Source: CAWVSB01 sp036960375 (GTDB lineage Bacteria > Pseudomonadota > Gammaproteobacteria > Pseudomonadales > CAWVSB01). Taken from it: DNA of 64,000 nt. A program made the position numbers and the translations under genes. This document shows, in pieces, positions 35,155-44,079 of the stretch. The stretch spans positions 62,001 through 126,000 of the forward strand of contig JBALVY010000010.1 of assembly GCA_036960375.1 (NCBI GenBank), read 5' to 3'. Below the pieces are notes generated by a model, which worked only from the letters and a program-made list of their open reading frames with translations, ran no database searches and had not been told where the DNA came from. Numbering within the stretch: the first letter of the stretch is position 1; each line of letters opens with the position of its first letter.

Positions 35155-35565
35155 TCAGGCAGCTATAGATATGGCAGCTATACGCTGTTGCCAATCCTTC
35201 AAAGAGATCTCAACACCGTCTTCTGTCAGTAAAATGCGCTGGCCGTCTTTGCCTCTGGGGCGTGGATTGCGGGCAGCATAAGTGGTCTCGCCGGTGTCAG
35301 ACTGCCACTTTTCCAGTTGCAAGGCACATTGCACAGGGTGTGCTGCCTTGGCAAGATAAGAGATTTCAGTATCACTGTGTAATCTTAGCTTGGCTGCAAC
35401 AGTCGCTACACTGGCACCCATGAATTCAGCACGAGAGAATTTGAGCGCAGCAATTGCCACCATCTCTCTGTCAGTTTTTATTTCACCTTGCTCAGCAATA
35501 GTATCCAACGCCTCTTTGATCTGGCGGGAAGTCATAAGCAGTGTTACATCGTACTTGGCAGTCAT
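35155..35565 (-). CDS. Hypothetical cytosolic protein
   Basis: About 136 aa, no signal peptide or membrane helix. It begins MTAKYDVTLLMTSRQIKEAL with a helical region, contains ATVAAKLRLHSDTEISYLAK, and ends with a basic patch (RNPRPRGKDGQRILLTEDG). I recognise no family. The start is uncertain: in-frame ATGs at 35577 and 35601 would extend it by 4 or 12 residues, none with a clear ribosome-binding site. An inverted repeat lies about 80 bp upstream. Confidence 0.6.
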   Translation of the reverse strand: MTAKYDVTLLMTSRQIKEALDTIAEQGEIKTDREMVAIAALKFSRAEFMGASVATVAAKLRLHSDTEISYLAKAAHPVQCALQLEKWQSDTGETTYAARNPRPRGKDGQRILLTEDGVEISLKDWQQRIAAISIAA

Positions 35566-35647
35566 CTTTATCACCATCTGGGGCATTTCTCGATGAGACA
35601 CATTCTAAAGAGCTGATGTCAAAAAAACATACGCAATTACAACAAGA

Positions 35648-35667
35648 TACGTAAGTAGTTTTACGTA
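35648..35667 (-). promoter_or_regulatory. Inverted repeat, candidate operator
   Basis: TACGTAA (35648-35654), 6-bp spacer, TTACGTA (35661-35667): a perfect 7-bp dyad with a 20-bp footprint, upstream of the minus-strand hypothetical gene. It has the size of a dimeric regulator site; no regulator can be named. Confidence 0.4.
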
Positions 35668-35936
35668 ATACGCGAGCTATCAGAGGGAAGATGATGAAAA
35701 GAGGGGAAACAGGGCATAAGCGAGTTATGAGCAAGTAACAGAACAGATGGGTTTTTCCTGCTCCCCATGTTGGCAATTCCGCCACCACCTGACCCGAAAG
35801 CCCTGTGATGTGGTGTTTACGCCGACCAAGAAATAATACCCCCACACGGCTTATTATCTCTTGTCATAAATCAAGGCTCGCCGAAAAACTGGAATAACCT
35901 ATAATCCTTATATTACGAACCCATAGAGACAATGTA
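35668..35936. other. Intergenic region without recognised genes
   Basis: About 270 bp between the divergent hypothetical gene and the DUF4870 gene. It contains only short spurious frames, no clear terminator, and no RNA gene that I can recognise. Confidence 0.5.
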
Positions 35937-36317
35937 ATGGAAGAATTACAAGAACCAGCCACGACAGAAAATTCTGTACTATCACAAGACGAACGTAACT
36001 GGGGTATGTTCTGCCATCTGGCTGTATTTGCCGGCTGCTTTATACCACTGGGCAATGTAATTGGCCCACTGGTTATCTGGCTAATGAAAAAAGATGAATA
36101 CGCTTATGTTGACTACCATGGCAAGTCAGCACTGAACTTTCAGCTCACTATGATGATTGCTACCGCCATTTGCTGGCTGCTGGCCTTTATTCTTATTGGT
36201 CTGGTTTTACTTATACCTCTACTGCTCTATACCTTCATCGTAACGATTATTGCCATTGTTAAAGCTAACCAGGGTGAATATTACCAATACCCCTACAGTA
36301 TTCGCTTTATCAAGTAA
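35937..36317 (+). CDS. DUF4870-type membrane protein
   Basis: 126 aa. After an N-terminal polar stretch comes the DUF4870 start QDERNWGMFCHLAVFAGCF, then GPLVIWLMKKDEYAYVD and HGKSALNFQLTM, two further helices, and the C-terminal YYQYPYSIRFIK. These motifs are diagnostic for the family. Function unknown. It is a single gene followed by a stem-loop. Confidence 0.88.
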   Translation: MEELQEPATTENSVLSQDERNWGMFCHLAVFAGCFIPLGNVIGPLVIWLMKKDEYAYVDYHGKSALNFQLTMMIATAICWLLAFILIGLVLLIPLLLYTFIVTIIAIVKANQGEYYQYPYSIRFIK

Positions 36318-36343
36318 GCCTCCTCAACCCCCTTATAGCGCCA

Positions 36344-36380
36344 TGTCGCTCTTTGGCCTGCCCCGCAGGTGAGAGCGACA
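36344..36380 (+). terminator. Stem-loop after the DUF4870 gene
   Basis: TGTCGCTCT (36344-36352) pairs perfectly with AGAGCGACA (36372-36380), with an inner CCTGC/GCAGG helix (36357-36361 and 36365-36369). There is no T-run on either side, so it may be a structure-stabilised 3' end rather than a classic terminator. Confidence 0.5.
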
Positions 36381-36420
36381 GATATCCAATAGTGCTCCGT
36401 CCCCCATTTATTTTTCTAAA

Positions 36421-36440
36421 TACTGTACATTTGAACAGTG
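36421..36440 (+). promoter_or_regulatory. LexA box 1 upstream of imuA
   Basis: CTG at 36423-36425 and CAG at 36436-36438 with exactly 10 bp between, within TACTGTACATTTGAACAGTG. This matches the gammaproteobacterial SOS box (CTG-N10-CAG with TACTGT at the left). Confidence 0.85.
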
Positions 36441-36460
36441 CTGTATATACTTATCGAAAA

Positions 36461-36480
36461 CACTGTATATAAAGCCAGTA
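36461..36480 (+). promoter_or_regulatory. LexA box 2 overlapping the imuA start
   Basis: CTG at 36463-36465 and CAG at 36476-36478, again with a 10-bp spacer (CACTGTATATAAAGCCAGTA). It ends at the first base of the imuA start codon and lies 40 bp from box 1, about four helical turns. The right half deviates from ACAG, so it may bind more weakly. Confidence 0.72.
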
Positions 36481-37241
36481 TGAAAACAGAGCTCTCCACA
36501 TTATTAAAGCGACACGATATTTGGCAGGCAGCCCACAGCCAGCGCCAGCGAAGTGCTGTATCTACCGGCTTTGAAGCACTCGACAACAAGCTCCATGACG
36601 GCGGCTGGCCGGTGGCTCGGCTGACCGAACTGCTGGTCAACCAACACGGTATAGGTGAATGGCAGCTGGTCATGCCCGCTACCATAAAACTGTGCCAAGA
36701 CGGTGGTTACTGTCTGCTAATAGCCCCCCCATACCAGCCCTATGCCCCTGCACTGGAGGCTGCCGGTATTGCTGGCCATCGCTTGATTGTGGTAGAACCC
36801 AAAGACTTGCAGCAAACCCTGTGGAGCGCCGAACAGGCACTGGCCTCAGAAGCCTGCAGTACGCTGCTGTGCTGGTTGGGTCCGCAAAACGTCAAAAGCT
36901 CTCAATTAAGAAAACTGCAACTGGCCGCACAACGCGGTAACTGCACAGCCTTTATCTATCGCGATACACGCTTTGCACAGCAACATTCGCCCGCCAGTCT
37001 GCGTATTCGGGTCAAGCAGCAAGGTGCCAAGCTGGCACTTAGCATTGTCAAACAACCCGGCGGCTGGAGTGGTCAGCAGGTCTTCCTGCCCCAACTCCAG
37101 CCCCAACTCCAACGACAGCAAGCCGTAACTGCATTGCCGGTACACAGCTCACAACATATTCGGCAAGCAGTGCACTCTGTCTATCCCACAAATCCGCAAG
37201 CGCAAGCCAAACAACTGGCTGCATCGCGGGTCGTCTCCTAA
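36480..37241 (+). CDS. imuA: SOS mutasome protein ImuA
   Basis: RecA/SulA-like protein of the translesion synthesis cassette, 253 aa. It shows ALDNKLHDGGWPVARLTELL, ATIKLCQDGGYCLLIAPP and PKDLQQTLWSAEQAL, the usual ImuA landmarks. The start at 36480 gives MKTELSTLLKRHDIWQA; the in-frame start at 36438 would lie inside LexA box 1. ImuA is thought to link ImuB to RecA or DNA. It is the first gene of imuA-imuB-dnaE2. Confidence 0.92.
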   Translation: MKTELSTLLKRHDIWQAAHSQRQRSAVSTGFEALDNKLHDGGWPVARLTELLVNQHGIGEWQLVMPATIKLCQDGGYCLLIAPPYQPYAPALEAAGIAGHRLIVVEPKDLQQTLWSAEQALASEACSTLLCWLGPQNVKSSQLRKLQLAAQRGNCTAFIYRDTRFAQQHSPASLRIRVKQQGAKLALSIVKQPGGWSGQQVFLPQLQPQLQRQQAVTALPVHSSQHIRQAVHSVYPTNPQAQAKQLAASRVVS

Positions 37242-37258
37242 ATACACGAGGTATTCCT

Positions 37259-38722
37259 ATGTTATGGTTATGTCTGCATTTTCCTCAACTACCACTGGAA
37301 ATATTTACCCGCCACCAGCCTGAAACCGACGGCAAGCCCTGCTTGCTGATCGATAAAAACCGGGTAAGTCATTGCAATAAACAGGCTATCGCTGCGGGCA
37401 TTAACCCCGGCATGTCTGTCAATACTGCCAACGCCGTGATGGACAATCTTCATAGCCTGCCCCGCAGTACAGACAAAGAAGCCAAAGCACTGGAACAACT
37501 GGCGCACTGGGCTTACCGCTTTACTCCTGCGGTGAGCATCGAGTCACCCTGCGATTTGTTACTGGAAGTTGGCTCCGTACTGAAATTATTCCAGGGTTTG
37601 GATTCGGTGTTGGACGAGGTCAAAAAAGAACTGGCTGAACTGGGCTATAGCGTTCAAACCGGCCTGGCACACACACCCAAAGCAGCCTGGCTAATGGCCC
37701 GTGCCCGCCCCAATGATCACCAAGCCTATTTTGATGATCAACGGCAAACACTTAACAAACAATCACTCAAACAAGTACTCAATGAAATACCGCTGGCATT
37801 ACTACATTGCCCTGCGACACAGATAGAACAAATGGAGCAACTGGGCCTGTCATTAATCGGTGAATTAATGGACCTGCCAGTCGATGCCCTGGGCAAACGT
37901 TTTGGCAAAGGCTTTTTACGCTATTTGGCTGAACTACGTGGCGAGATTGCCGACCCACGAACATTTATTCGGCCACAACAGCATTTTGAGCGTGAAATCT
38001 ATTTTGCCGATGCCGTCGACAACAGCCAGCAACTGCTATTCCCCATGCATCGCATGCTCGAGGAGTTCAGCCAGTTTCTACACAGTCATCAACTTGAATG
38101 TACCAATCTGAGCTGGCGTTTACATTTACATCAAGGTCAGCAGGACATCGCTATTAACCTGTCGCAACCTCGTCACGATGAAAGTACTTTCTTCCAACTG
38201 ACTCGAACAAGCCTGGAGAACCAAAAGTTGCAGGGTAAAGTCGAGGGACTCAGCCTGCACTGCGACAGTTTTGTACGCTTTGAACAAAAGACCGCACAGT
38301 TATTTGAGTCGCTGGAAGTTTCACGTAGTGGCAAAATTCACTCACTGATCGACAAACTAGGCACACGTCTGGGCAATAAAACCATTACCAGCCTGTTGAG
38401 CCGCGATGAACACCTGCCCGAGGAAGCCAGCGAGCCACAGCCGCCGGCGACCGAACAACCCGGCCAACTACCACTTAATTTTAATGCTCCACGACCCGCC
38501 TGGCTGCTCAAACACCCGGTATCTATTAGTCAAACTCAAAGAGGGCTTTACTGGCACGGTAAGATGACCCTGACACAAGGGCCAGAGCGCATAGAAAGTC
38601 ATTGGCGTAAAAAACCCGCAGAGCGGGATTACTTTGTCGCCAAACATGAAAACGGTGCCATGTATTGGGTATTTCATGACCGCTTGAACGACAACTGGTT
38701 TGCACAGGGAGTTTTCTCTTGA
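37259..38722 (+). CDS. imuB: Y-family polymerase-like mutasome protein ImuB
   Basis: 487-aa protein with the Y-family fold that links DnaE2 to the beta clamp. The first catalytic acidic motif of active Y polymerases is replaced by MLWLCLHFPQLPL, and the second (usually SIDE) reads SIESPCDLLLEVGS. Direct catalysis is therefore unlikely, as known for ImuB. A helix-hairpin region (LGLSLIGELMDLPVDALGKR) and a Pro/Gln-rich linker before QLPLNFNAPRPAW follow; QLPLNF is a good candidate clamp-binding motif. It is 17 bp downstream of imuA. Confidence 0.92.
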   Translation: MLWLCLHFPQLPLEIFTRHQPETDGKPCLLIDKNRVSHCNKQAIAAGINPGMSVNTANAVMDNLHSLPRSTDKEAKALEQLAHWAYRFTPAVSIESPCDLLLEVGSVLKLFQGLDSVLDEVKKELAELGYSVQTGLAHTPKAAWLMARARPNDHQAYFDDQRQTLNKQSLKQVLNEIPLALLHCPATQIEQMEQLGLSLIGELMDLPVDALGKRFGKGFLRYLAELRGEIADPRTFIRPQQHFEREIYFADAVDNSQQLLFPMHRMLEEFSQFLHSHQLECTNLSWRLHLHQGQQDIAINLSQPRHDESTFFQLTRTSLENQKLQGKVEGLSLHCDSFVRFEQKTAQLFESLEVSRSGKIHSLIDKLGTRLGNKTITSLLSRDEHLPEEASEPQPPATEQPGQLPLNFNAPRPAWLLKHPVSISQTQRGLYWHGKMTLTQGPERIESHWRKKPAERDYFVAKHENGAMYWVFHDRLNDNWFAQGVFS

Positions 38723-38815
38723 GCGTATTCTCCAGGCACTGTAAATAGTTTTTATGCGCGAGCAAGGCACCCTATACAGGCAGCCTGACTGGCGCCTGAA
38801 TTCTTCGACTAAGCC

Positions 38816-41800
38816 ATGTACGCCGAGCTTCACTGCCTCTCCAATTTCAGCTTTCTGCGCGGTGCCTCGCGACCGGAAGAATTGGTCGCACAAGCGGCCA
38901 AACTACACTATAAAGCCATCGCCATTACCGATGAATGCTCACTAGCCGGCATTGTAAAAGCCCATGTCGCAGCCCGCGACCACAACATCAAACTTATCGT
39001 GGGCTGTGAGTTTAAGCTAAAGGAAAATTTCAAGTTCGTCCTGCTAGCGCCCAACCGCATAGCCTACGAACAACTCTGCGCCCTGATCAGCCGCAGTCGC
39101 CGAAGAGCAGAAAAAGGTCACTACCTGTTACAGGAACGAGACTTAAAAAACCATACCAACCAACTGCTCGCTATCTGGTTGCCACAAGTTGACCAGCAAG
39201 CCTATCAGCCTCCTGTCGAACAGGGACAATATCTACACAGCTGTTTCGAGCAACGCCTGTGGTTAGGTGTTACACAACTGCTCACAGGTAATGACCACGA
39301 ACAGTATCATCGCTGTCATCAACTGGCCGTGACACTGGATATACCCATGCTGGCCTGCGGCAACGTACATATGCATTCGCGCCAACGCAAACCACTACAA
39401 GATGTGCTCACCGCAATACGCCTCAATCATCCTGTCAGCAGCCTTGGCCGCCGTTTACAAGGCAATAGCGAGCGCTATTTACGCGACATAACAGAACTGA
39501 ACAAACGCTATCCGCAGGCCCTGTTACAGGAGAGCTGCCTGGTAGCCGAGCGCTGCCAATTTTCACTGGAAGAATTACGTTACGAATATCCGAAAGAATT
39601 GGTGCCGCAAGGCTTAAGCGCCAGTGAGTATCTCCGCCAGCTGGTTTTATCAGGCACACAAAAACGCTGGCCGGAAGGTGTATCGCCGGCCATCAATCAA
39701 CAAATAGAACATGAACTGGCACTGATTCAAGAGCTGGCTTATGAATATTATTTTCTTACCGTTTTTGACATTGTCTATTTTGCCCGCAGCAATAACATTC
39801 TCTGCCAGGGGCGGGGCTCGGCCGCTAACTCCGTTGTTTGCTACTGCCTGTTCATTACCGAAGTCTCCCCTGAACATACACAACTTCTATTTGAACGTTT
39901 TATCTCCAGGGAGCGCAAAGAGCCGCCCGATATCGATGTCGACTTTGAGCACGAACGGCGCGAAGAGGTCATTCAATATATCTACAAAAAATATGGCCGC
40001 GATCACGCAGCCCTTGCCGCCACTATTATTACCTATCGACCTCGCAGCGCCATTCGCGATGTCGGCAAAGCTCTGGGACTAGACCCCTTGTTCATTGACC
40101 AGCTGGCAAAGTCGCTGGCATGGTGGGATCGTATGGGCGATCTGGAACAGCGTTTTCGGGAAGCCAAGCTGGGGGATACTGACCTGGCCTGGCGTTTTAT
40201 GACAATGATCCATGAGATTCTCGGCTTCCCCCGACACTTGTCTCAACATGTTGGCGGCTTCATTATTACCGCCAAACCACTGCATACGTTGGTCCCTATC
40301 GAAAATGCCGCTATGGATGGTCGCACTATTATTCAGTGGGACAAGGAAGACATTGCGTCTCTGGGCTTGTTAAAAATTGATATTTTGGCCCTTGGCATGC
40401 TCAGCGCCATTCGAAAATGTTTTAGCCTGATAGAAAAACACTATCAGACACCGATCAACCTTGCCTCTGTCCCACAGGGAGACCCCAGAACCTACGCCAT
40501 GCTCTGTCGCGGTGACAGCCTGGGGGTCTTTCAGGTCGAGTCGCGCGCACAGATGTCGATGCTGCCCCGACTAAAACCTCGCAGTTTTTATGACCTGGTA
40601 ATAGAGGTGGCCATAGTCAGGCCGGGCCCCATTCAGGGCGACATGGTTCACCCTTATCTGCGCAGGCGTCAGGGAGAGGAAGCCGTATCTTATCCGAATG
40701 CTGATGTGAAGGCCGTTTTAGAACGAACCCTGGGCGTGCCCATTTTTCAGGAACAGGTAATAAAGCTGGCCATGGTAGCGGCGGGTTTCAGCGGCGGCGA
40801 AGCCGACCAGCTACGTCGCGCCATGGCCAGTTGGGGCCGCAATACCAGCCTAATGAGTTTCAAGGAAAAATTAATAAACGGCATGGTGGCACGCGGCCAC
40901 AGCAACGATTTTGCCGAGCGTTTGTTTCGTCAAATACAAGGTTTTGGCAGCTATGGCTTTCCGGAATCTCATGCTGCCAGTTTTGCCCTGCTGGTATACG
41001 TCTCGGCCTGGTTAAAGTGTCATTACCCCGCCGCATTTTATTGCGCCTTGCTTAACAGCCAACCTATGGGTTTCTATTCACCCTCACAAATTATTCAGGA
41101 TGCTCGCCGTCACAAGGTCAGTGTTAACGCTATAGATAGTGACATCAGTCAGTGGGACCATACGCTGGAGGATCATCCTGATATCAACGCCGAACCAAAC
41201 CCTGCCCTGAGAGTAGGTCTACGGCTGGCAAAGGGGTTCAATCGCGCTGCAGCACTGCGATTATGCGAGGCCAGGCAGAATAAACCGTTTAACAATCTGC
41301 GCGACCTTGCCATGCGGGCGCAGCTCAATCGACAGGAAATTCAGGCCTTAGTCTCGGCCAATGCCACCGAGCGCCTGACTCGCAACCGCCACCAGGGTCA
41401 CTGGCAACGTCAGGCACTGGAAAACCACAAACCTTTGCTAGCCGAACAGGAAGCCCACTATAGCCGTCAACTGGACGACGGTATAGAGCTTGCAGCACCG
41501 TCGGAATTCAACGATATGGTGGCTGACTATAACAGTACCGGGCTGACTCTTAAGCGGCACCCACTTAGCCAGCTGCGCGATAGCCCCGCACTGAAAGGTT
41601 GTACTTTGGCGCGCGAGCTAAGCAATATCAGTCATGGTCGTTTTGTTCGAATAGCCGGTTTGGTTACCGGTAGACAACGTCCCGGCAGCGCCTCGGGCGT
41701 CATCTTTATGACACTGGAAGATGACACCGGCAATATCAACGTCATCGTTTGGAAGTCCACTCAGGAGCTATATAGACGCCAACTAATGGGGGGGAAATTG

Positions 41801-41920
41801 CTGATGATCTATGGCACGGCAGAACATAAAGATGGCGTTACCCATATTATTGCCGGGCGCATTGTAGATCAGAGCCAGCTACTGGAAGAAGCCCAGCTCA
41901 AATCCCGGGATTTTCACTGA
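38816..41920 (+). CDS. dnaE2: Error-prone DNA polymerase DnaE2
   Basis: C-family polymerase of the SOS mutasome that carries out damage-induced synthesis; 1034 aa. The PHP domain opens MYAELHCLSNFSFLRGASRPEE-like sequence (residues 1-20). The catalytic aspartates are in PPDIDVDFEHERREEVI, with GRGSAANSVVCYCL before and LPRLKPRSFYDLVIEVAI after. The C-terminal OB-fold is RIAGLVTGRQRPGSASG. The start is 93 bp after imuB and has no LexA box of its own, so it probably depends on the imuA promoter. It is convergent with the LysE gene. Confidence 0.95.
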   Translation: MYAELHCLSNFSFLRGASRPEELVAQAAKLHYKAIAITDECSLAGIVKAHVAARDHNIKLIVGCEFKLKENFKFVLLAPNRIAYEQLCALISRSRRRAEKGHYLLQERDLKNHTNQLLAIWLPQVDQQAYQPPVEQGQYLHSCFEQRLWLGVTQLLTGNDHEQYHRCHQLAVTLDIPMLACGNVHMHSRQRKPLQDVLTAIRLNHPVSSLGRRLQGNSERYLRDITELNKRYPQALLQESCLVAERCQFSLEELRYEYPKELVPQGLSASEYLRQLVLSGTQKRWPEGVSPAINQQIEHELALIQELAYEYYFLTVFDIVYFARSNNILCQGRGSAANSVVCYCLFITEVSPEHTQLLFERFISRERKEPPDIDVDFEHERREEVIQYIYKKYGRDHAALAATIITYRPRSAIRDVGKALGLDPLFIDQLAKSLAWWDRMGDLEQRFREAKLGDTDLAWRFMTMIHEILGFPRHLSQHVGGFIITAKPLHTLVPIENAAMDGRTIIQWDKEDIASLGLLKIDILALGMLSAIRKCFSLIEKHYQTPINLASVPQGDPRTYAMLCRGDSLGVFQVESRAQMSMLPRLKPRSFYDLVIEVAIVRPGPIQGDMVHPYLRRRQGEEAVSYPNADVKAVLERTLGVPIFQEQVIKLAMVAAGFSGGEADQLRRAMASWGRNTSLMSFKEKLINGMVARGHSNDFAERLFRQIQGFGSYGFPESHAASFALLVYVSAWLKCHYPAAFYCALLNSQPMGFYSPSQIIQDARRHKVSVNAIDSDISQWDHTLEDHPDINAEPNPALRVGLRLAKGFNRAAALRLCEARQNKPFNNLRDLAMRAQLNRQEIQALVSANATERLTRNRHQGHWQRQALENHKPLLAEQEAHYSRQLDDGIELAAPSEFNDMVADYNSTGLTLKRHPLSQLRDSPALKGCTLARELSNISHGRFVRIAGLVTGRQRPGSASGVIFMTLEDDTGNINVIVWKSTQELYRRQLMGGKLLMIYGTAEHKDGVTHIIAGRIVDQSQLLEEAQLKSRDFH

Positions 41921-41935
41921 TAAAGTTTTAGCTAT

Positions 41936-42568
41936 TCAGACAAACCAACTGTCGGGTATCACCAATCGTATAGCCAGCAAAACAAATACACAGGCCGCCA
42001 CCACATTCAAAACATGCTGTCCGCGTGGTGACTGGTTAAACCACTGCCCAAGACTGCCAGCAAGCCAGGCAATGGAGCCAAATACCAACAAGGTCACCAG
42101 CATGAAAACCGCACCCAGAACCAAAAACTGGAGTACCAGTGAACCCTGCTGCGGATCAGTGAACTGCGGCAGGAATGCCAAAAAGAAAATCGCCACCTTG
42201 GGGTTGGTAACATTCATAATAATACCGCGCAGATAATACTGGCCACTGCTGAGTGTCGGCAATTGTTCAGAAGGCAAACCCTGGGCGGCAGCTGACCATG
42301 ATTTCCAGGCGAGAAACAACAGGTAGGCGGCGCCGAGTAATTTCAGCCCGGTAAAAGCGAAGGGATACAAAGTAAATAGTGCCGCCACTCCAAATGCGAC
42401 CAGACCCGTGTGCAGCAGCAAACCGGTAGTCAAACCCAAAGTCACCAACAAACCGGCGCGACGACCGTGCTGAGCCGACTGCGTTAATACAAAAATATTA
42501 TCTGGTCCGGGCGCTAACGCCAACAAAATGGAAGCCAGTATAAATGTCGAAAACAAACCTAAGCTCAT
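41936..42568 (-). CDS. LysE-family amino-acid exporter
   Basis: 210-aa inner-membrane protein with six hydrophobic helices, typical of LysE/RhtB transporters. Landmarks are ALAPGPDNIFVLTQSAQHG (the conserved PGP region), LLGAAYLLFLAWKSW and NVTNPKVAIFFLAFLPQF. The substrate is unknown. It overlaps the CPBP gene by 4 bp, so the two are coupled. Confidence 0.92.
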   Translation of the reverse strand: MSLGLFSTFILASILLALAPGPDNIFVLTQSAQHGRRAGLLVTLGLTTGLLLHTGLVAFGVAALFTLYPFAFTGLKLLGAAYLLFLAWKSWSAAAQGLPSEQLPTLSSGQYYLRGIIMNVTNPKVAIFFLAFLPQFTDPQQGSLVLQFLVLGAVFMLVTLLVFGSIAWLAGSLGQWFNQSPRGQHVLNVVAACVFVLLAIRLVIPDSWFV

Positions 42569-43494
42569 CGGCTATCCGCCCGCAGACCTAGCTGCTTACC
42601 AGCAAAATAAAGTATGGCTATAGAAATCAATACAAAGGGCAAAGCCTTGGTGAACTGATGATACGGCGACAACGCCTGTTCCATGTTGGCAAGACCCGAC
42701 AAACCTACTGAATCATTACTGAGGCCGTGCACCATAATAGCGGGGATCAAACTACCGTGGCAGCGGTTAACAAAATACGCGGCTATGATCGATGTTGTCA
42801 CCGTACCCAACAGAAAACTGGGTAAATACAGGCATAAATACTGAAACCAGCCAAGGCGTTCAATCACACCGCTAGTGACATCGCGGGGCACGTGCCAAAG
42901 ACCCCAGATAATGCCCACCGTAATTGCAGCTGCCAGCGGGTTCAGCAGGCCCGACTGTAACTCATGATGGGCAAAGCCACGCCAGCCTAACTCCTCCAGT
43001 ACTGCGCCTTGATCCAGGAATGCGGCAGCGAATAATAATAGCACCAAACCCGGCCCTATAATGCCATCAGCTTGCGCATATTCAGGCCCGGGTAACATGC
43101 CGCGCAGCAGATAAACGACGACCAGACCTGACAGCATAATAAAAAATATAAACGCATAAATTCGAGCGGCCTCTCGCCATGGCAGGCGTATCGCAAAGCG
43201 GGCAAAAAGAGCTCGCAAGCGCTGCGGATTACGCATACAAACCAAAATAGCCGCAATAGAGGGTACCGCCGAACCAAACACCATTAACCACAACAGGGGC
43301 TCGGCAAGACACAGACGAACAACAACCAGAATATTTGAGGTCCAGGCCAAGCCGGTTTGGGCGCTAGCACGATCGCCGACAGCAGAAAAATCCATAGGGC
43401 CTGCGGCTACCGCCGAGTAAATAAGAGGAATTGCCGCCAACAATAAAAACGTTAGTAAATAAAAAACTGAAAACCGTGACCAACTAGCAGACAT
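42565..43494 (-). CDS. CPBP-family intramembrane protease
   Basis: 309-aa polytopic membrane protein. All three Abi/CPBP motifs are present: EEx3R in LEELGWRGFAHHEL, Fx3H-like in IIWGLWHVPRDV, and HxxxN in MVHGLSNDSV. These carry the Glu/His residues of the intramembrane protease site. Substrates are unknown; some relatives protect against self-made peptides. It is followed directly by the LysE exporter gene. Confidence 0.88.
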   Translation of the reverse strand: MSASWSRFSVFYLLTFLLLAAIPLIYSAVAAGPMDFSAVGDRASAQTGLAWTSNILVVVRLCLAEPLLWLMVFGSAVPSIAAILVCMRNPQRLRALFARFAIRLPWREAARIYAFIFFIMLSGLVVVYLLRGMLPGPEYAQADGIIGPGLVLLLFAAAFLDQGAVLEELGWRGFAHHELQSGLLNPLAAAITVGIIWGLWHVPRDVTSGVIERLGWFQYLCLYLPSFLLGTVTTSIIAAYFVNRCHGSLIPAIMVHGLSNDSVGLSGLANMEQALSPYHQFTKALPFVLISIAILYFAGKQLGLRADSR

Positions 43495-43534
43495 ATCTGG
43501 TACTCCTATGTCACAAAGAAAATATGCCGGGGCA

Positions 43535-43657
43535 TCAATCTATGGTCGCCAGCATCATTAGCGTCATTAAAATAACACATAACCAGAGTACAGAATGGCG
43601 GGCCCAGTAGATATAGCGGGAGTACCGCCGCAACAGAGAAAGCAATAAGGAGCACAT
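43535..43657 (-). CDS. Possible 40-aa small membrane protein
   Basis: An open frame starts with ATG at 43657, encodes 40 aa and stops at 43535. The peptide has a basic N-half (LRRYSRYIYWARHS) and a hydrophobic C-half (VLWLCVILMTLMMLA), like a single-pass small protein. GAGAGG lies just upstream of the start. It lies 40 bp upstream of the CPBP gene on the same strand. No family is known to me, so this is a candidate only. Confidence 0.35.
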   Translation of the reverse strand: MCSLLLSLLRRYSRYIYWARHSVLWLCVILMTLMMLATID

Positions 43658-43719
43658 CACCTCTCTAATTATATTCGCTCATGGAAATATTAAACCTATC
43701 AAGTGATACAGGTAAAAAC

Positions 43720-44079
43720 TCAGCCTTTTTTGCGTTTCTTGCTAGCCGCCCTTAATGCTGCACTATAAGCTTTATTACCCCACTCGAGCATCTCTTCGGA
43801 ATTATCCAGCACCTCTTCCGGTGCCTGCACATAAGACAAAGAGCAAATTTTTCCCTTTCTGGTATAGGTAAAAGACTCAAGCCCTAAATCAAAGAACTCG
43901 GCTGCGGATGACTGGTCAGTCTTTAGGTAAAGAGTGCCCTGTGAAACCAGGGCGATCATTAATCCATCGAGGAATAAACCGTGTCCGCCAAACATACGTC
44001 TGGCACTGACAGGCCCTACCGATTGCATGAGATCAACTACCGATGCCACAAAAGATTGATCATGACTTTGTGACAGCAT
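43720..44079 (-). CDS. TfoX N-terminal domain protein
   Basis: 119-aa protein matching the TfoX/Sxy N-terminal domain: VSARRMFGGHGLFLDGLMIAL, LYLKTDQSS and FTYTRKGKICSLSY. Full-length TfoX/Sxy is a competence regulator and has a second domain; that part is absent, with a Lys-rich tail (ASKKRKKG) instead. A role in competence is therefore uncertain. Confidence 0.85.
   Translation of the reverse strand: MLSQSHDQSFVASVVDLMQSVGPVSARRMFGGHGLFLDGLMIALVSQGTLYLKTDQSSAAEFFDLGLESFTYTRKGKICSLSYVQAPEEVLDNSEEMLEWGNKAYSAALRAASKKRKKG

Noticed and set aside
38739..38760. LexA-like half-site (CTGTAAATAG) before dnaE2
   Set aside because: The second CAG half is missing at the required spacing.
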